Made by a program: the position numbers and the translations under genes. The notes under the pieces are model-generated. The model saw nothing but the letters and a program-made list of their open reading frames with translations, had not been told where the DNA came from and ran no database searches. 6,667 bases of DNA. It comes from Chitinivibrionales bacterium (GTDB lineage: Bacteria; Fibrobacterota; Chitinivibrionia; Chitinivibrionales; JANQEN01). Shown in pieces: positions 1 through 5,850 of the stretch (position 1 is its first letter; the number at the start of each line of letters is the position of its first letter). The DNA lies in the NCBI GenBank assembly GCA_030593665.1, contig JAUVGS010000123.1:1-6667 (forward strand), read 5' to 3'.

Positions 1-203
1 TGTACATTATGTTGTGGTTAAAAAAAGGATTCCCTACGATTGATGGCGTTAACACCACTCAAGTAAATACCCAGAATAGAATATCTGGGTATTCACTTAA
101 CTGGTGTAATTTAGAACTATGTACATTATGTTGTGGTTAAAAAAAGGATTCCCTACGATTGATGGCGTTAACACCACTCAAGTAAATACCCAGAATAGAA
201 TAT
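1..203. repeat. Tandem repeat, 119-bp period, 84-bp perfect duplication
   Basis: Bases 1-84 and 120-203 are identical over all 84 positions. The 35 bases at 85-119 separate them, so this is about 1.7 copies of a 119-bp unit. The first copy begins at the window edge, so more units may lie upstream. Perfect identity implies recent duplication or ongoing homogenisation. The period is not a multiple of three and the frames differ between copies, which argues against a protein repeat. It is too long and has too few copies for CRISPR. I see no transposase or terminal inverted repeats. The second copy stops exactly at the end of the hairpin loop of the first copy (see 52-107). Function is unknown. 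Confidence 0.9.
52..107. repeat. Long imperfect inverted repeat (hairpin) inside the tandem unit
   Basis: The arm at 52-74 (ACACCACTCAAGTAAATACC plus CAG) is the reverse complement of 85-107 at 20 of 23 positions, around a 10-base loop at 75-84. The 14 pairs nearest the loop contain one mismatch. Neither strand has a T-run directly after the stem, so it is not an obvious intrinsic terminator. It could be a cruciform, an RNA stem-loop or part of a small mobile element. The second repeat copy keeps the left arm and loop (171-203) but has lost the right arm, so only one full hairpin is present. Confidence 0.75.
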
Positions 204-461
204 TCATCCTATATTACCAGAAAACAGTGCAGAAAAATAAGGCAATAAGGTAGGATGAGGGAGAGGTGACCTTTTGGTTACTAAGGTTTTTGAACATAAA
301 ATAAGGTTTAAAACATCAAGTTGGTAATCACAAGGGATTATACTTTAAAAGATTTTTAACCATTTGATGGAGCTGACAGTTTGGCATAGCAGGAAGCATT
401 CTGTTTAACTATTTTGATCTACGGAGTGAAATATGCAGATACCATGTAAAAAGTTAGGTAC
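204..461. other. AT-rich non-coding stretch before the small ORF
   Basis: I see no convincing gene here. There is a perfect 8-bp inverted repeat, TCATCCTA (204-211) and TAGGATGA (251-258), whose left arm starts exactly where the tandem repeat ends. A Shine-Dalgarno-like GGAG at 423-426 lies 6 bases before an ATG at 433. That ATG opens only a 10-residue frame (433-465) whose stop overlaps the start of the next gene. No promoter with both hexamers near consensus was found. Confidence 0.5.
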
Positions 462-794
462 ATGAACTTTCAGCACAAACAACTGGCTGCCGGACCATGG
501 AAAAAGTTGTCGTTTTTCGAGCAGATGGCCAATATAGGCAGTAAAATTGAGCGAACCATTACCTGGAGGAAAAAAGGCAACTCAAAATACAGCCGCCTTG
601 CCTTTGAAAGAGCTCTTGAACTCCTGGATTTAACTATCGGTAACACCGGCACTATATGCAGACTGAAAGAACTTACCCGCTTAAGAGAAACGCCCGCCGA
701 TTATTTTGTCTTCGATAACTGCTATAATTCGACCGAACAATCGCGGCATAACTATTTTTATACTTTTACTTATGCGGCGCGGCTGGGGCGGTGA
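462..794 (+). CDS. Small hypothetical protein (110 aa), unrecognised function
   Basis: The function is not recognised. The protein is soluble-looking, with no signal peptide or membrane segment. It is mostly helical by composition, basic in the first half and rich in aromatic residues at the end. Distinctive stretches are WKKLSFFEQMANIGSKIERT (residues 13-32), YSRLAFERALELLDLTI (about 43-59), LKELTRLRETPADYFVFDN (about 68-86) and a YFYTFTYAARL tail. From memory, unverified, this pattern belongs to a short uncharacterised family of about 100 aa found in many uncultured bacterial genomes. The ATG at 462 is the first start after an in-frame stop at 447-449, and its own ribosome site is weak. A mini-ORF at 433-465 with a better site (GGAG at 423-426) overlaps it as ATGA, so translational coupling is possible. 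The gene is convergent with the pilin operon and no functional link is evident. Confidence 0.75.
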   Translation: MNFQHKQLAAGPWKKLSFFEQMANIGSKIERTITWRKKGNSKYSRLAFERALELLDLTIGNTGTICRLKELTRLRETPADYFVFDNCYNSTEQSRHNYFYTFTYAARLGR

Positions 795-882
795 TGGGAA
801 GTTGGTTTAACGCGGACAGTCTGAAATAGAATAGTCAGTCTCACCCTTCACAAATAACTAACACTTCAACATCCTCTCCACA

Positions 883-917
883 AATAAAAATGGGGTGCTC
901 CTCTCCCGCAACACCCC
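883..917 (-). terminator. Intrinsic terminator of the minor pilin operon
   Basis: Read on the minus strand, GGGGTGTT (917-910) pairs with AGCACCCC (899-892) as an 8-bp stem with one G-U pair and a 10-base loop. The stem is followed at once by the T-rich ATTTTTATT (891-883). It begins 29 bases after the stop codon of the last pilin gene, where the operon should end. The plus-strand side lacks a comparable T-run, so it probably acts mainly on the minus strand. Confidence 0.8.
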
Positions 918-945
918 TCTGTTTGAATAAAAATATTTTCAACTA

Positions 946-2619
946 TTAAAAACAAAGGCCGGCCAGCGCTGTTGTTATTCCCACGGATGGTACAGATATA
1001 ATCAGTGTGTTAGTGTTAATAACACCGGCTGTACCACCTACATTGGTAACCAGGCCTGTAGCTGCCAGTTGATTCATCAGAGTCTCGTCATATACTATAT
1101 GACAATCATGATGTACGTCATCCGGATGAAATTGATTAACTGACGGAGTCGGGTCGCGGTCATGCACCGCGCCTATTATTTCCCGCAAACGAATTGAGGC
1201 GCTGTTTCCTATATTAAAATACATTGCAAGGGAGTCATTGTATACATATCCTCTGTATGTATCGTTTGCCCAGACATTCTGTCCCCAATACAAATGATTT
1301 TGATTATATATCACCGTTACAGAACCTTCTGCGCAATGCGGCCAACCGAGATTATTAATACCGAGTTGATTAATTGTTCCATGGTTGAGTATAATGATGT
1401 TTTCGGTAAAGGTCCCGTCATCCCTGATAGGGTATATCGTTGTACCGGCTGAAACATCTACAACGGCAAACCCATTCCATAAATTGCCGTTAGTATTCGC
1501 ATCGGTCCATATAGCGTTTAATTCATTACCTGATATATACATTGCATTACCGGTTATCGTATTCCAGTTATAAATTAATCCACCGGGAATAGCGTCCTCA
1601 TGGAATGCCGGCACCGTCATGGATGCCGGGACACCCAACTCGGCTGGTATGTCAATCTGGCCACCGTAATTAGTAATGGCGCCATAATTACTAATGTGAC
1701 TTGCCGGGTCGGAAACGCCGCCGTCATGATAAAAGTCATGATTGTTAAGGTTGTCTATTTTACTGGTTCCCACGAAATTCCCATTAAAATAAGCGTCATC
1801 ATGCATTGTGATTGTCTGAGCAGGGGTACTGTATGTCACATCAAGCAGACTTTCAAAACCTGACATGCCGTTAATAATAATCCCGACGGATCCATCCGAA
1901 GCGGTCTCTATATCGACCGTTTGATTAAAGTACACAGCATCTTGAAAGGTGTATTGACCCGCGAACTTCGCGGTTCCGTTACAAATAAACGGGCCGTCAA
2001 AATCACTTCCCGTACACCATGACACGAAATCTATGTTGTCTTCAGCATAGAAACAACCGGTAATAGTCAGCCTTGCATAAATGTCCATTGCACCGGAAAA
2101 ATAGAGCGCTTTCTGGTTGCCGATTGTTGTTGTTGTCTGAAATTCAATGCCATTTAAAATATACACACCAACAACCTTCTTTTTACTGCCACCTTTTCCC
2201 AATCCAGTTCCTTCTATCTGAACTGAAAAATTACTCTTATCAAATCCGACAATACGGGCAGAGTATTGCTGCTGATCGTTAAGGGTAACGTAGGTATTTG
2301 AAGTCCCCAGAAGCCACCCTTTATCGTCATTCGAATAGGCGTCATTACGAAAATTATTCAGAATGTTAATCGCTGCTTGAGATTCATGTTCAAACCTCGC
2401 GACTGCGGCTTGTATCGCAGACTTTGCGGAGATCGCCGCGCTTGTCATTGCGGAATAATCGGTTGCAGAGATAACATCCTGATGCGAAATGTTTATCAGG
2501 GCCGACCCGATGAACGTCACAATAAGCAGTGTTCCCATTACATAGAGCAGCGCAAAGCCGTTGCGATCCCTTTTTATTATCCGTGCAATAGTTACGCAGA
2601 AATTTTTCTCAGGTACCAT
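946..2619 (-). CDS. PilX/GspK-like minor pilin with large beta-rich passenger (557 aa)
   Basis: This is the last gene of the operon and likely the K/PilX-position subunit of a type IV pilus or type II secretion tip complex, inserted in the inner membrane before assembly. A basic 21-residue leader ends RDRNG, followed by FALLYVMGTLLIVTFIGSAL (residues 22-41), a prepilin-type cleavage site and transmembrane helix. Position +5 is Tyr (residue 26) instead of Glu, as is usual for GspK/PilX. An Ala-rich amphipathic helix follows to about residue 90, then several hundred residues rich in Gly, Asn, Asp, Thr and aromatics with regular short hydrophobic strands. From about 160 to 300 this resembles a beta-helix or polymer-forming fold; family typing there is inference. 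Start choice: the ATG at 2619 has a strong GGAGG (2633-2629) 9 bases upstream, whereas an in-frame TTG at 2643 has none. It overlaps the end of the PilW-like gene by 11 bases, which implies coupled translation. It is larger than typical PilX or GspK. Confidence 0.8.
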   Translation of the reverse strand: MVPEKNFCVTIARIIKRDRNGFALLYVMGTLLIVTFIGSALINISHQDVISATDYSAMTSAAISAKSAIQAAVARFEHESQAAINILNNFRNDAYSNDDKGWLLGTSNTYVTLNDQQQYSARIVGFDKSNFSVQIEGTGLGKGGSKKKVVGVYILNGIEFQTTTTIGNQKALYFSGAMDIYARLTITGCFYAEDNIDFVSWCTGSDFDGPFICNGTAKFAGQYTFQDAVYFNQTVDIETASDGSVGIIINGMSGFESLLDVTYSTPAQTITMHDDAYFNGNFVGTSKIDNLNNHDFYHDGGVSDPASHISNYGAITNYGGQIDIPAELGVPASMTVPAFHEDAIPGGLIYNWNTITGNAMYISGNELNAIWTDANTNGNLWNGFAVVDVSAGTTIYPIRDDGTFTENIIILNHGTINQLGINNLGWPHCAEGSVTVIYNQNHLYWGQNVWANDTYRGYVYNDSLAMYFNIGNSASIRLREIIGAVHDRDPTPSVNQFHPDDVHHDCHIVYDETLMNQLAATGLVTNVGGTAGVINTNTLIISVPSVGITTALAGLCF

Positions 2620-3385
2620 TGTTAACCACCTCCACTGTTTCAATGTATAACCGGCGCAGGTATCGGTCTCCGGTTGGAGATATAGTGATACCGTTGCCTA
2701 AATCATACGTTTTCTCAATATTAAAATCTGTTTCTTTATTGGTTCTGATAAGCAAATAAATACGAATAGCCTGTATTGTTTTTTTGATACCGGCAGGATT
2801 ATTTATATTCCAGTCATACTTGTTTTGACTGAAACGAAACTGCAGTGCTTCGATATTGTCGGCTAGTTCAATGGTTGTTTCATTACCCCACGGCGCACCG
2901 GTATACTCTTTTCTTGTTCTTTTCAGAATATTACCATCCAGGAAATATTTTATTCTTTCCTGAACTGGATTCTGGCCGTTATTATCAAGGTTGGCTTTAA
3001 AAATTTCCAGTGAATCATTATAGTTTCCGGCATCCGCAGCATAATACATAAATGAAGATTCTCCATCCGGGTTGCCCTCATTCCATTCATTTGTACCTCC
3101 CGTGGTTGTATGATCTATTGTTGTCAGTGTAGTATCAACATTTACATTATATTTAAGATATGTCTTGAAACCCGTATTGACAATCTCCCGCGCCATCATG
3201 AGAATTGCGTTTCGGCCTTCGGTCTGCATGCGGGATTTACGCCTGTCGCGGGTGTAACTGACAGAGGTCGTGCGGATAAGTGAAAGGGAAAAGCCTATTA
3301 CAATCAGTGCTATGACGGAGTAGATGATAAGTTCTACCAGAGTGTAACCGTGAGAATTATTAATCTTCAGAGACTTGTGCACCAT
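2609..3385 (-). CDS. PilW/GspJ-like minor pilin (258 aa)
   Basis: This is the third gene of the operon, a J/PilW-type minor pilin of the filament tip complex. The leader of 13 residues ends SHG, followed by YTLVELIIYSVIALIVIGFS (residues 14-33), a canonical prepilin motif with Glu at +5 (residue 18) and a single hydrophobic helix. Downstream, RNAILMMAREIVNTGF (about 58-73) continues the amphipathic part of the helix. Later blocks, LADNIEALQFRF (174-185), IQAIRIYLLIRT (204-215) and YLRRLYIETVEV (242-253), match the pattern of PilW/GspJ C-terminal domains as I know it. Length is ordinary to slightly long for the family. The ATG at 3385 has AGGA (3398-3395) 9 bases upstream. The 3' end overlaps the PilX-like gene by 11 bases; 46 bases separate it from the upstream gene. 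Confidence 0.88.
   Translation of the reverse strand: MVHKSLKINNSHGYTLVELIIYSVIALIVIGFSLSLIRTTSVSYTRDRRKSRMQTEGRNAILMMAREIVNTGFKTYLKYNVNVDTTLTTIDHTTTGGTNEWNEGNPDGESSFMYYAADAGNYNDSLEIFKANLDNNGQNPVQERIKYFLDGNILKRTRKEYTGAPWGNETTIELADNIEALQFRFSQNKYDWNINNPAGIKKTIQAIRIYLLIRTNKETDFNIEKTYDLGNGITISPTGDRYLRRLYIETVEVVNNGT
2629..2633 (-). promoter_or_regulatory. Ribosome binding site of the PilX/GspK-like gene
   Basis: GGAGG on the minus strand lies 9 bases before the ATG at 2619, inside the 3' end of the PilW-like gene. It is the strongest Shine-Dalgarno in the operon and rules out the upstream TTG as the start. Confidence 0.85.
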
Positions 3386-3394
3386 TATAATAAA

Positions 3395-3398
3395 TCCT
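3395..3398 (-). promoter_or_regulatory. Ribosome binding site of the PilW/GspJ-like gene
   Basis: AGGA on the minus strand (within TAAGGAT) lies 9 bases before the ATG at 3385 and supports that start. Confidence 0.65.
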
Positions 3399-3431
3399 TA
3401 TATAATACTATGGGAAAATTGAAACCCTTAT

Positions 3432-5060
3432 TTAATTACAATTCGCCACAAAATCCCATCCATATTCCTGCCCTGCAGCGGAAGAGGGTTCACTCGGTCC
3501 CCAGGTGGGGTTTTTACAACTCCAGAGCTTGTTATCATTGACTCGTTTATCGCCAGTAGTATAGTCATTCCAAATTTGAGCAGGATCCCAGTCAGTCTCT
3601 CCATCGCACGGATTTGGGGTTGAAGAAGTAACTGTTATTTTTGATTCATCATTCGCTTCACTAAACGCAGTACAGACGCCCCTGTTGGTCGCATCTACTT
3701 TATCGCCTTCATTCCCGGATGTCTGATCCCAGGCATAATACCTTATATATGGTGTGCTTCCCGGAACACCACTTGGAATATACCGCACCTTGTCTACCGG
3801 TCTCAATAGCAGCGCGTTATTTGATGCGACACTTACAATATTCGTCCAGCTTGAACCATTGTTAATCGAGTACTGCCAGTTCCCTCCTGAAAGGAGTATT
3901 TCTTGAATAGCAACACCTTCAAGAGCGCCGGCATCCGCATCGGAAATCGATGACGCGACCAGATCAAAAACAAGGTCACCGGCATTGTCTGTATCGGCTG
4001 TGGTAATCGCTGTAAAATCCACAGTGGGATCGACGGGGATTTCCGGAGCATCATTTGTGTCGATAACCGCAATGGTAATCTCTGCAAAACAGAAATATAG
4101 ATCGGTTGTATTGTTTTCAGTGCTTTTTACCCTGATATAACAATTGTATTTGGGCGCTTCAAAGTTAAAGGTTACTTTTGTTTCTAATTTATTATTTGCG
4201 CTAATCTGGAATTTGTCATTATCAGCACCACCGGTTCCGTCCTCCAGTGTGTAAACGTGAATATCACCACCATTATTATCTGTTGTAGTAAAGGTACCCA
4301 CTTCAGTGTATGCCGGTTTATTTTCAGTAATTTTATCGGATGATAAAGTAATACCGGTTGGTGCATCATTTCCTCCACCTCCGGTGGTGACATCAATGTA
4401 AAAAATTTTAGTTAATGAATTATCTCCACAATCAGTTGCTTTAACCTGGATAGAACGCTGATTCATTGTAGAAATTGTTACTTTCGTCTCTAATTTATCC
4501 CCGTTTGTCTTGAATTCATGATTATGGCCGAAATCGGTGAGGGGATATATTTCATAGTGGTACAGGTCACCCTCATCCGGATCATCAGGAACAGAAAACG
4601 TTCCAATCACTGTATTCGGGTCGCTGTTTACCGGCACTTCGGTGTGTGATAATGAGATAGTTTCAAAGGGGTTATTTGGATCAATGTCCGGGCAAGCCTC
4701 CACCGGGGAGTCAATATAACCGAATATCTCTACCTGACGGTTGCCGTTATCCCAGGTCACCCATATTTTAGCCTTGTTCGGTTTACCTGTTTCTTCGGTA
4801 ATTAACCAGTTTACCAGATATTTAATATCAGTTCTCGTAACAAGTTCACTGCCGGAAGCACGTACATCGGTGTTTGGATCCTGGAACTCAGCCAGTTTCT
4901 CCCGTGCAATCGAATACGCTTCGTCTCCCGAATGGGAGGTTTTGTGCGTTTTTATTGAGGTTGTCAGGACAACACCGATCACCAGTGTCACCAATGCCAG
5001 AATAACCATTGATACCATGACTTCGACAAATGAAAATCCGGAGTATTTTTTTTGTACCAT
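3432..5060 (-). CDS. PilV/GspI-like minor pilin fused to cadherin-like domains and a CBM5/12-like tip (542 aa)
   Basis: This is the second gene of the operon. Numbering is from the ATG at 5060. Residues 1-8 (MVQKKYSG) are a short prepilin leader, then FSFVEVMVSMVILALVTLVI (9-28) with Glu at +5. The pilin head, with AYSIAREKLAEF at about 48-59, runs to about 119, where an ordinary GspI/PilV would end. Added to it are a cadherin-like repeat (about 131-224) and a second (about 231-336, flanked by NDAP linkers, with NKLETKVTFNFE like the cadherin LDYE region). A third adhesin-type beta domain (about 337-477) contains SDADAGALEGVAI, NWQYSINNGSSW and YYAWDQTSGNEG. The C-terminal module (485-542) has the spacing WDPAQIW, YTTGD, NKLWSCK, GWDF, C seen in type 3 chitin/cellulose-binding domains. 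Eight Cys (123, 211, 307, 324, 463, 485, 515, 541) may form disulfides in the periplasm. An in-frame TTG at 5099 would lengthen the leader; ATG with GGGG 6 bases upstream fits better. Likely role: adhesive tip subunit. The pilin part is secure; the CBM assignment is by eye. Confidence 0.83.
   Translation of the reverse strand: MVQKKYSGFSFVEVMVSMVILALVTLVIGVVLTTSIKTHKTSHSGDEAYSIAREKLAEFQDPNTDVRASGSELVTRTDIKYLVNWLITEETGKPNKAKIWVTWDNGNRQVEIFGYIDSPVEACPDIDPNNPFETISLSHTEVPVNSDPNTVIGTFSVPDDPDEGDLYHYEIYPLTDFGHNHEFKTNGDKLETKVTISTMNQRSIQVKATDCGDNSLTKIFYIDVTTGGGGNDAPTGITLSSDKITENKPAYTEVGTFTTTDNNGGDIHVYTLEDGTGGADNDKFQISANNKLETKVTFNFEAPKYNCYIRVKSTENNTTDLYFCFAEITIAVIDTNDAPEIPVDPTVDFTAITTADTDNAGDLVFDLVASSISDADAGALEGVAIQEILLSGGNWQYSINNGSSWTNIVSVASNNALLLRPVDKVRYIPSGVPGSTPYIRYYAWDQTSGNEGDKVDATNRGVCTAFSEANDESKITVTSSTPNPCDGETDWDPAQIWNDYTTGDKRVNDNKLWSCKNPTWGPSEPSSAAGQEYGWDFVANCN
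4171..4498 (-). repeat. Residual DNA repeat between the two cadherin-like modules
   Basis: Bases 4171-4192 and 4477-4498 match at 20 of 22 positions. The offset is 306 bp, exactly 102 codons, and both encode KLETKVT at the same place in the two cadherin-like repeats. Both differences are silent third-position changes. This fits an in-frame duplication of one domain, though surrounding sequence has diverged, so strong local conservation is the alternative. Confidence 0.7.
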
Positions 5061-5147
5061 AGCAAACCCCGTTTGGGAAGAGAGTTTTTGTGAGTGCAAC
5101 TTAGTATATAATAAAGTGACAATTTTCTGTACAGGAATTAAAATATT

Positions 5148-5726
5148 TTACATCTCTATCCAGTTTGACCCGTTCCATTTAAAGAGTTTTATATTCTGTG
5201 TTCCACCTTTCAGTTGAATACAGTATCCGAGTTCCGGCGTTTGCGCCCATTTTAGGCAGACTCGTCCACTGTCAATAGTACCAAGATCGTCATTTCTAAT
5301 AATCATATCATGAGCACCCCATTCCCACTCTATAGCAGATGTCGGTCTTGGTGTTCCATCTGGCCCGGGATCGTCACTCTCAAGTGACGTGGGAATCCCA
5401 TATTCAATTTCGGCGAGAAAAGGGTTCGGGACGGGATTTTCTCCATTGCCGTCAAGTGTCTTATCTCCAGAAGCGTCTTTTAAGAGTGTGTATGAATTAA
5501 ATCCTTCTTCAAAATCCACGAAGTAATACATATCGTTTTTCATAGCTTTAGCCCGCAGGGAACACAATGTTTTCCAGAAATTAACCGCTTCTTTTTCTAA
5601 ACTCTTTTCAATCATAAAACTTCGCATAGAAAAGGTAATTGATGTTGCTAATATTAATGCAACACTAACCGTTATTACAACTTCGAGTATAGTATAGCCA
5701 AGTTCTTGTTTTTTAGAGCGTTGCAT
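5148..5726 (-). CDS. FimT/GspH-like minor pilin (192 aa)
   Basis: This is the first gene of the operon, an H/FimT/FimU-type minor pilin. The 10-residue leader MQRSKKQELG is basic and is followed by YTILEVVITVSVALILATSI (residues 11-30), with cleavage after Gly10 and Glu at +5 (residue 15). The C-terminal block IDSGRVCLKW (about 151-160), GYCIQL (167-172) and NIKLFKWNGSNW (178-189) resembles the FimT/GspH ending, with two Cys (157, 169) that could form a disulfide. A Gly/Asp/Asn-rich loop (about 84-101) may bind a metal or simply be flexible. Length is normal for the family. Start: ATG at 5726 gives a typical leader, but the nearest Shine-Dalgarno-like AAAGG (5750-5746) is 19 bases away. An in-frame TTG at 5753 falls inside a palindrome without a site of its own, and an ATA at 5738 sits 7 bases from AAAGG. 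It follows the operon promoter directly. Confidence 0.85.
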   Translation of the reverse strand: MQRSKKQELGYTILEVVITVSVALILATSITFSMRSFMIEKSLEKEAVNFWKTLCSLRAKAMKNDMYYFVDFEEGFNSYTLLKDASGDKTLDGNGENPVPNPFLAEIEYGIPTSLESDDPGPDGTPRPTSAIEWEWGAHDMIIRNDDLGTIDSGRVCLKWAQTPELGYCIQLKGGTQNIKLFKWNGSNWIEM

Positions 5727-5750
5727 AGAGCGATATATGTTTTCACCTTT

Positions 5751-5770
5751 CAATTGAAGCGCTTAAATTG
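5751..5770. promoter_or_regulatory. 20-bp palindrome before the operon's first gene
   Basis: CAATTGAAGC is followed directly by GCTTAAATTG, the reverse complement at 9 of 10 positions. With no loop it suits a dimeric DNA-binding protein better than an RNA hairpin. It lies between the promoter and the first start codon, immediately next to the AAAGG ribosome-site candidate. Its core AAGCGCTT recurs at 6041-6048. Confidence 0.55.
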
Positions 5771-5784
5771 CCATATCGAATAAA

Positions 5785-5810
5785 TACACTACAGAATTAT
5801 ATGTAGTGCA
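5785..5810 (-). promoter_or_regulatory. Inverted repeat in the inferred 5' UTR of the pilin operon
   Basis: CACTACA (5787-5793) and TGTAGTG (5802-5808) are perfect reverse complements around an 8-base spacer. As minus-strand RNA the stem extends to 9 pairs with one G-U. It begins a few bases after the inferred transcription start, so it could be an operator or a 5' stabilising stem-loop. There is no T-run after it. Confidence 0.6.
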
Positions 5811-5821
5811 TATCTATTTCT

Positions 5822-5850
5822 ATTATATCCTACATATGTTATTAAGTCAA
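5822..5850 (-). promoter_or_regulatory. Sigma70-type promoter of the minor pilin operon
   Basis: On the minus strand TTGACT (5850-5845) is followed by a 17-base spacer and a perfect TATAAT (5827-5822). Transcription would start near 5815 and give a 5' UTR of about 89 bases before the ATG at 5726. Position and orientation fit the pilin operon. Confidence 0.8.

Noticed and set aside
9..140. Open frame through the tandem repeat (and a shifted one at 128-253)
   Set aside because: The two copies are read in different frames, the frame runs through both hairpin arms, and the 119-bp period is not divisible by three. A non-coding repeat explains it better, though an upstream coding extension cannot be excluded.
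1..203. CRISPR array
   Set aside because: The repeat is 84 bp with a single 35-bp spacer, far longer than CRISPR repeats, and no cas gene is visible.
2073..2625. Plus-strand ORFs of 60-90 codons opposite the PilX-like gene
   Set aside because: They are antisense shadows of a continuous 557-codon gene with a good start, and no motif or ribosome site supports them.
2617..2643. Longer PilX-like protein starting at TTG 2643
   Set aside because: A strong GGAGG sits 9 bases before ATG 2619, and nothing comparable precedes the TTG.
5058..5099. Longer PilV-like protein starting at TTG 5099
   Set aside because: It has no ribosome site and gives a 21-residue leader; ATG 5060 gives a typical 8-residue prepilin leader with a G-rich site 6 bases upstream.
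4741..5217. 158-codon plus-strand ORF opposite the pilin genes
   Set aside because: It is antisense to two well-supported prepilin genes, spans the gap between them, and shows no family features.
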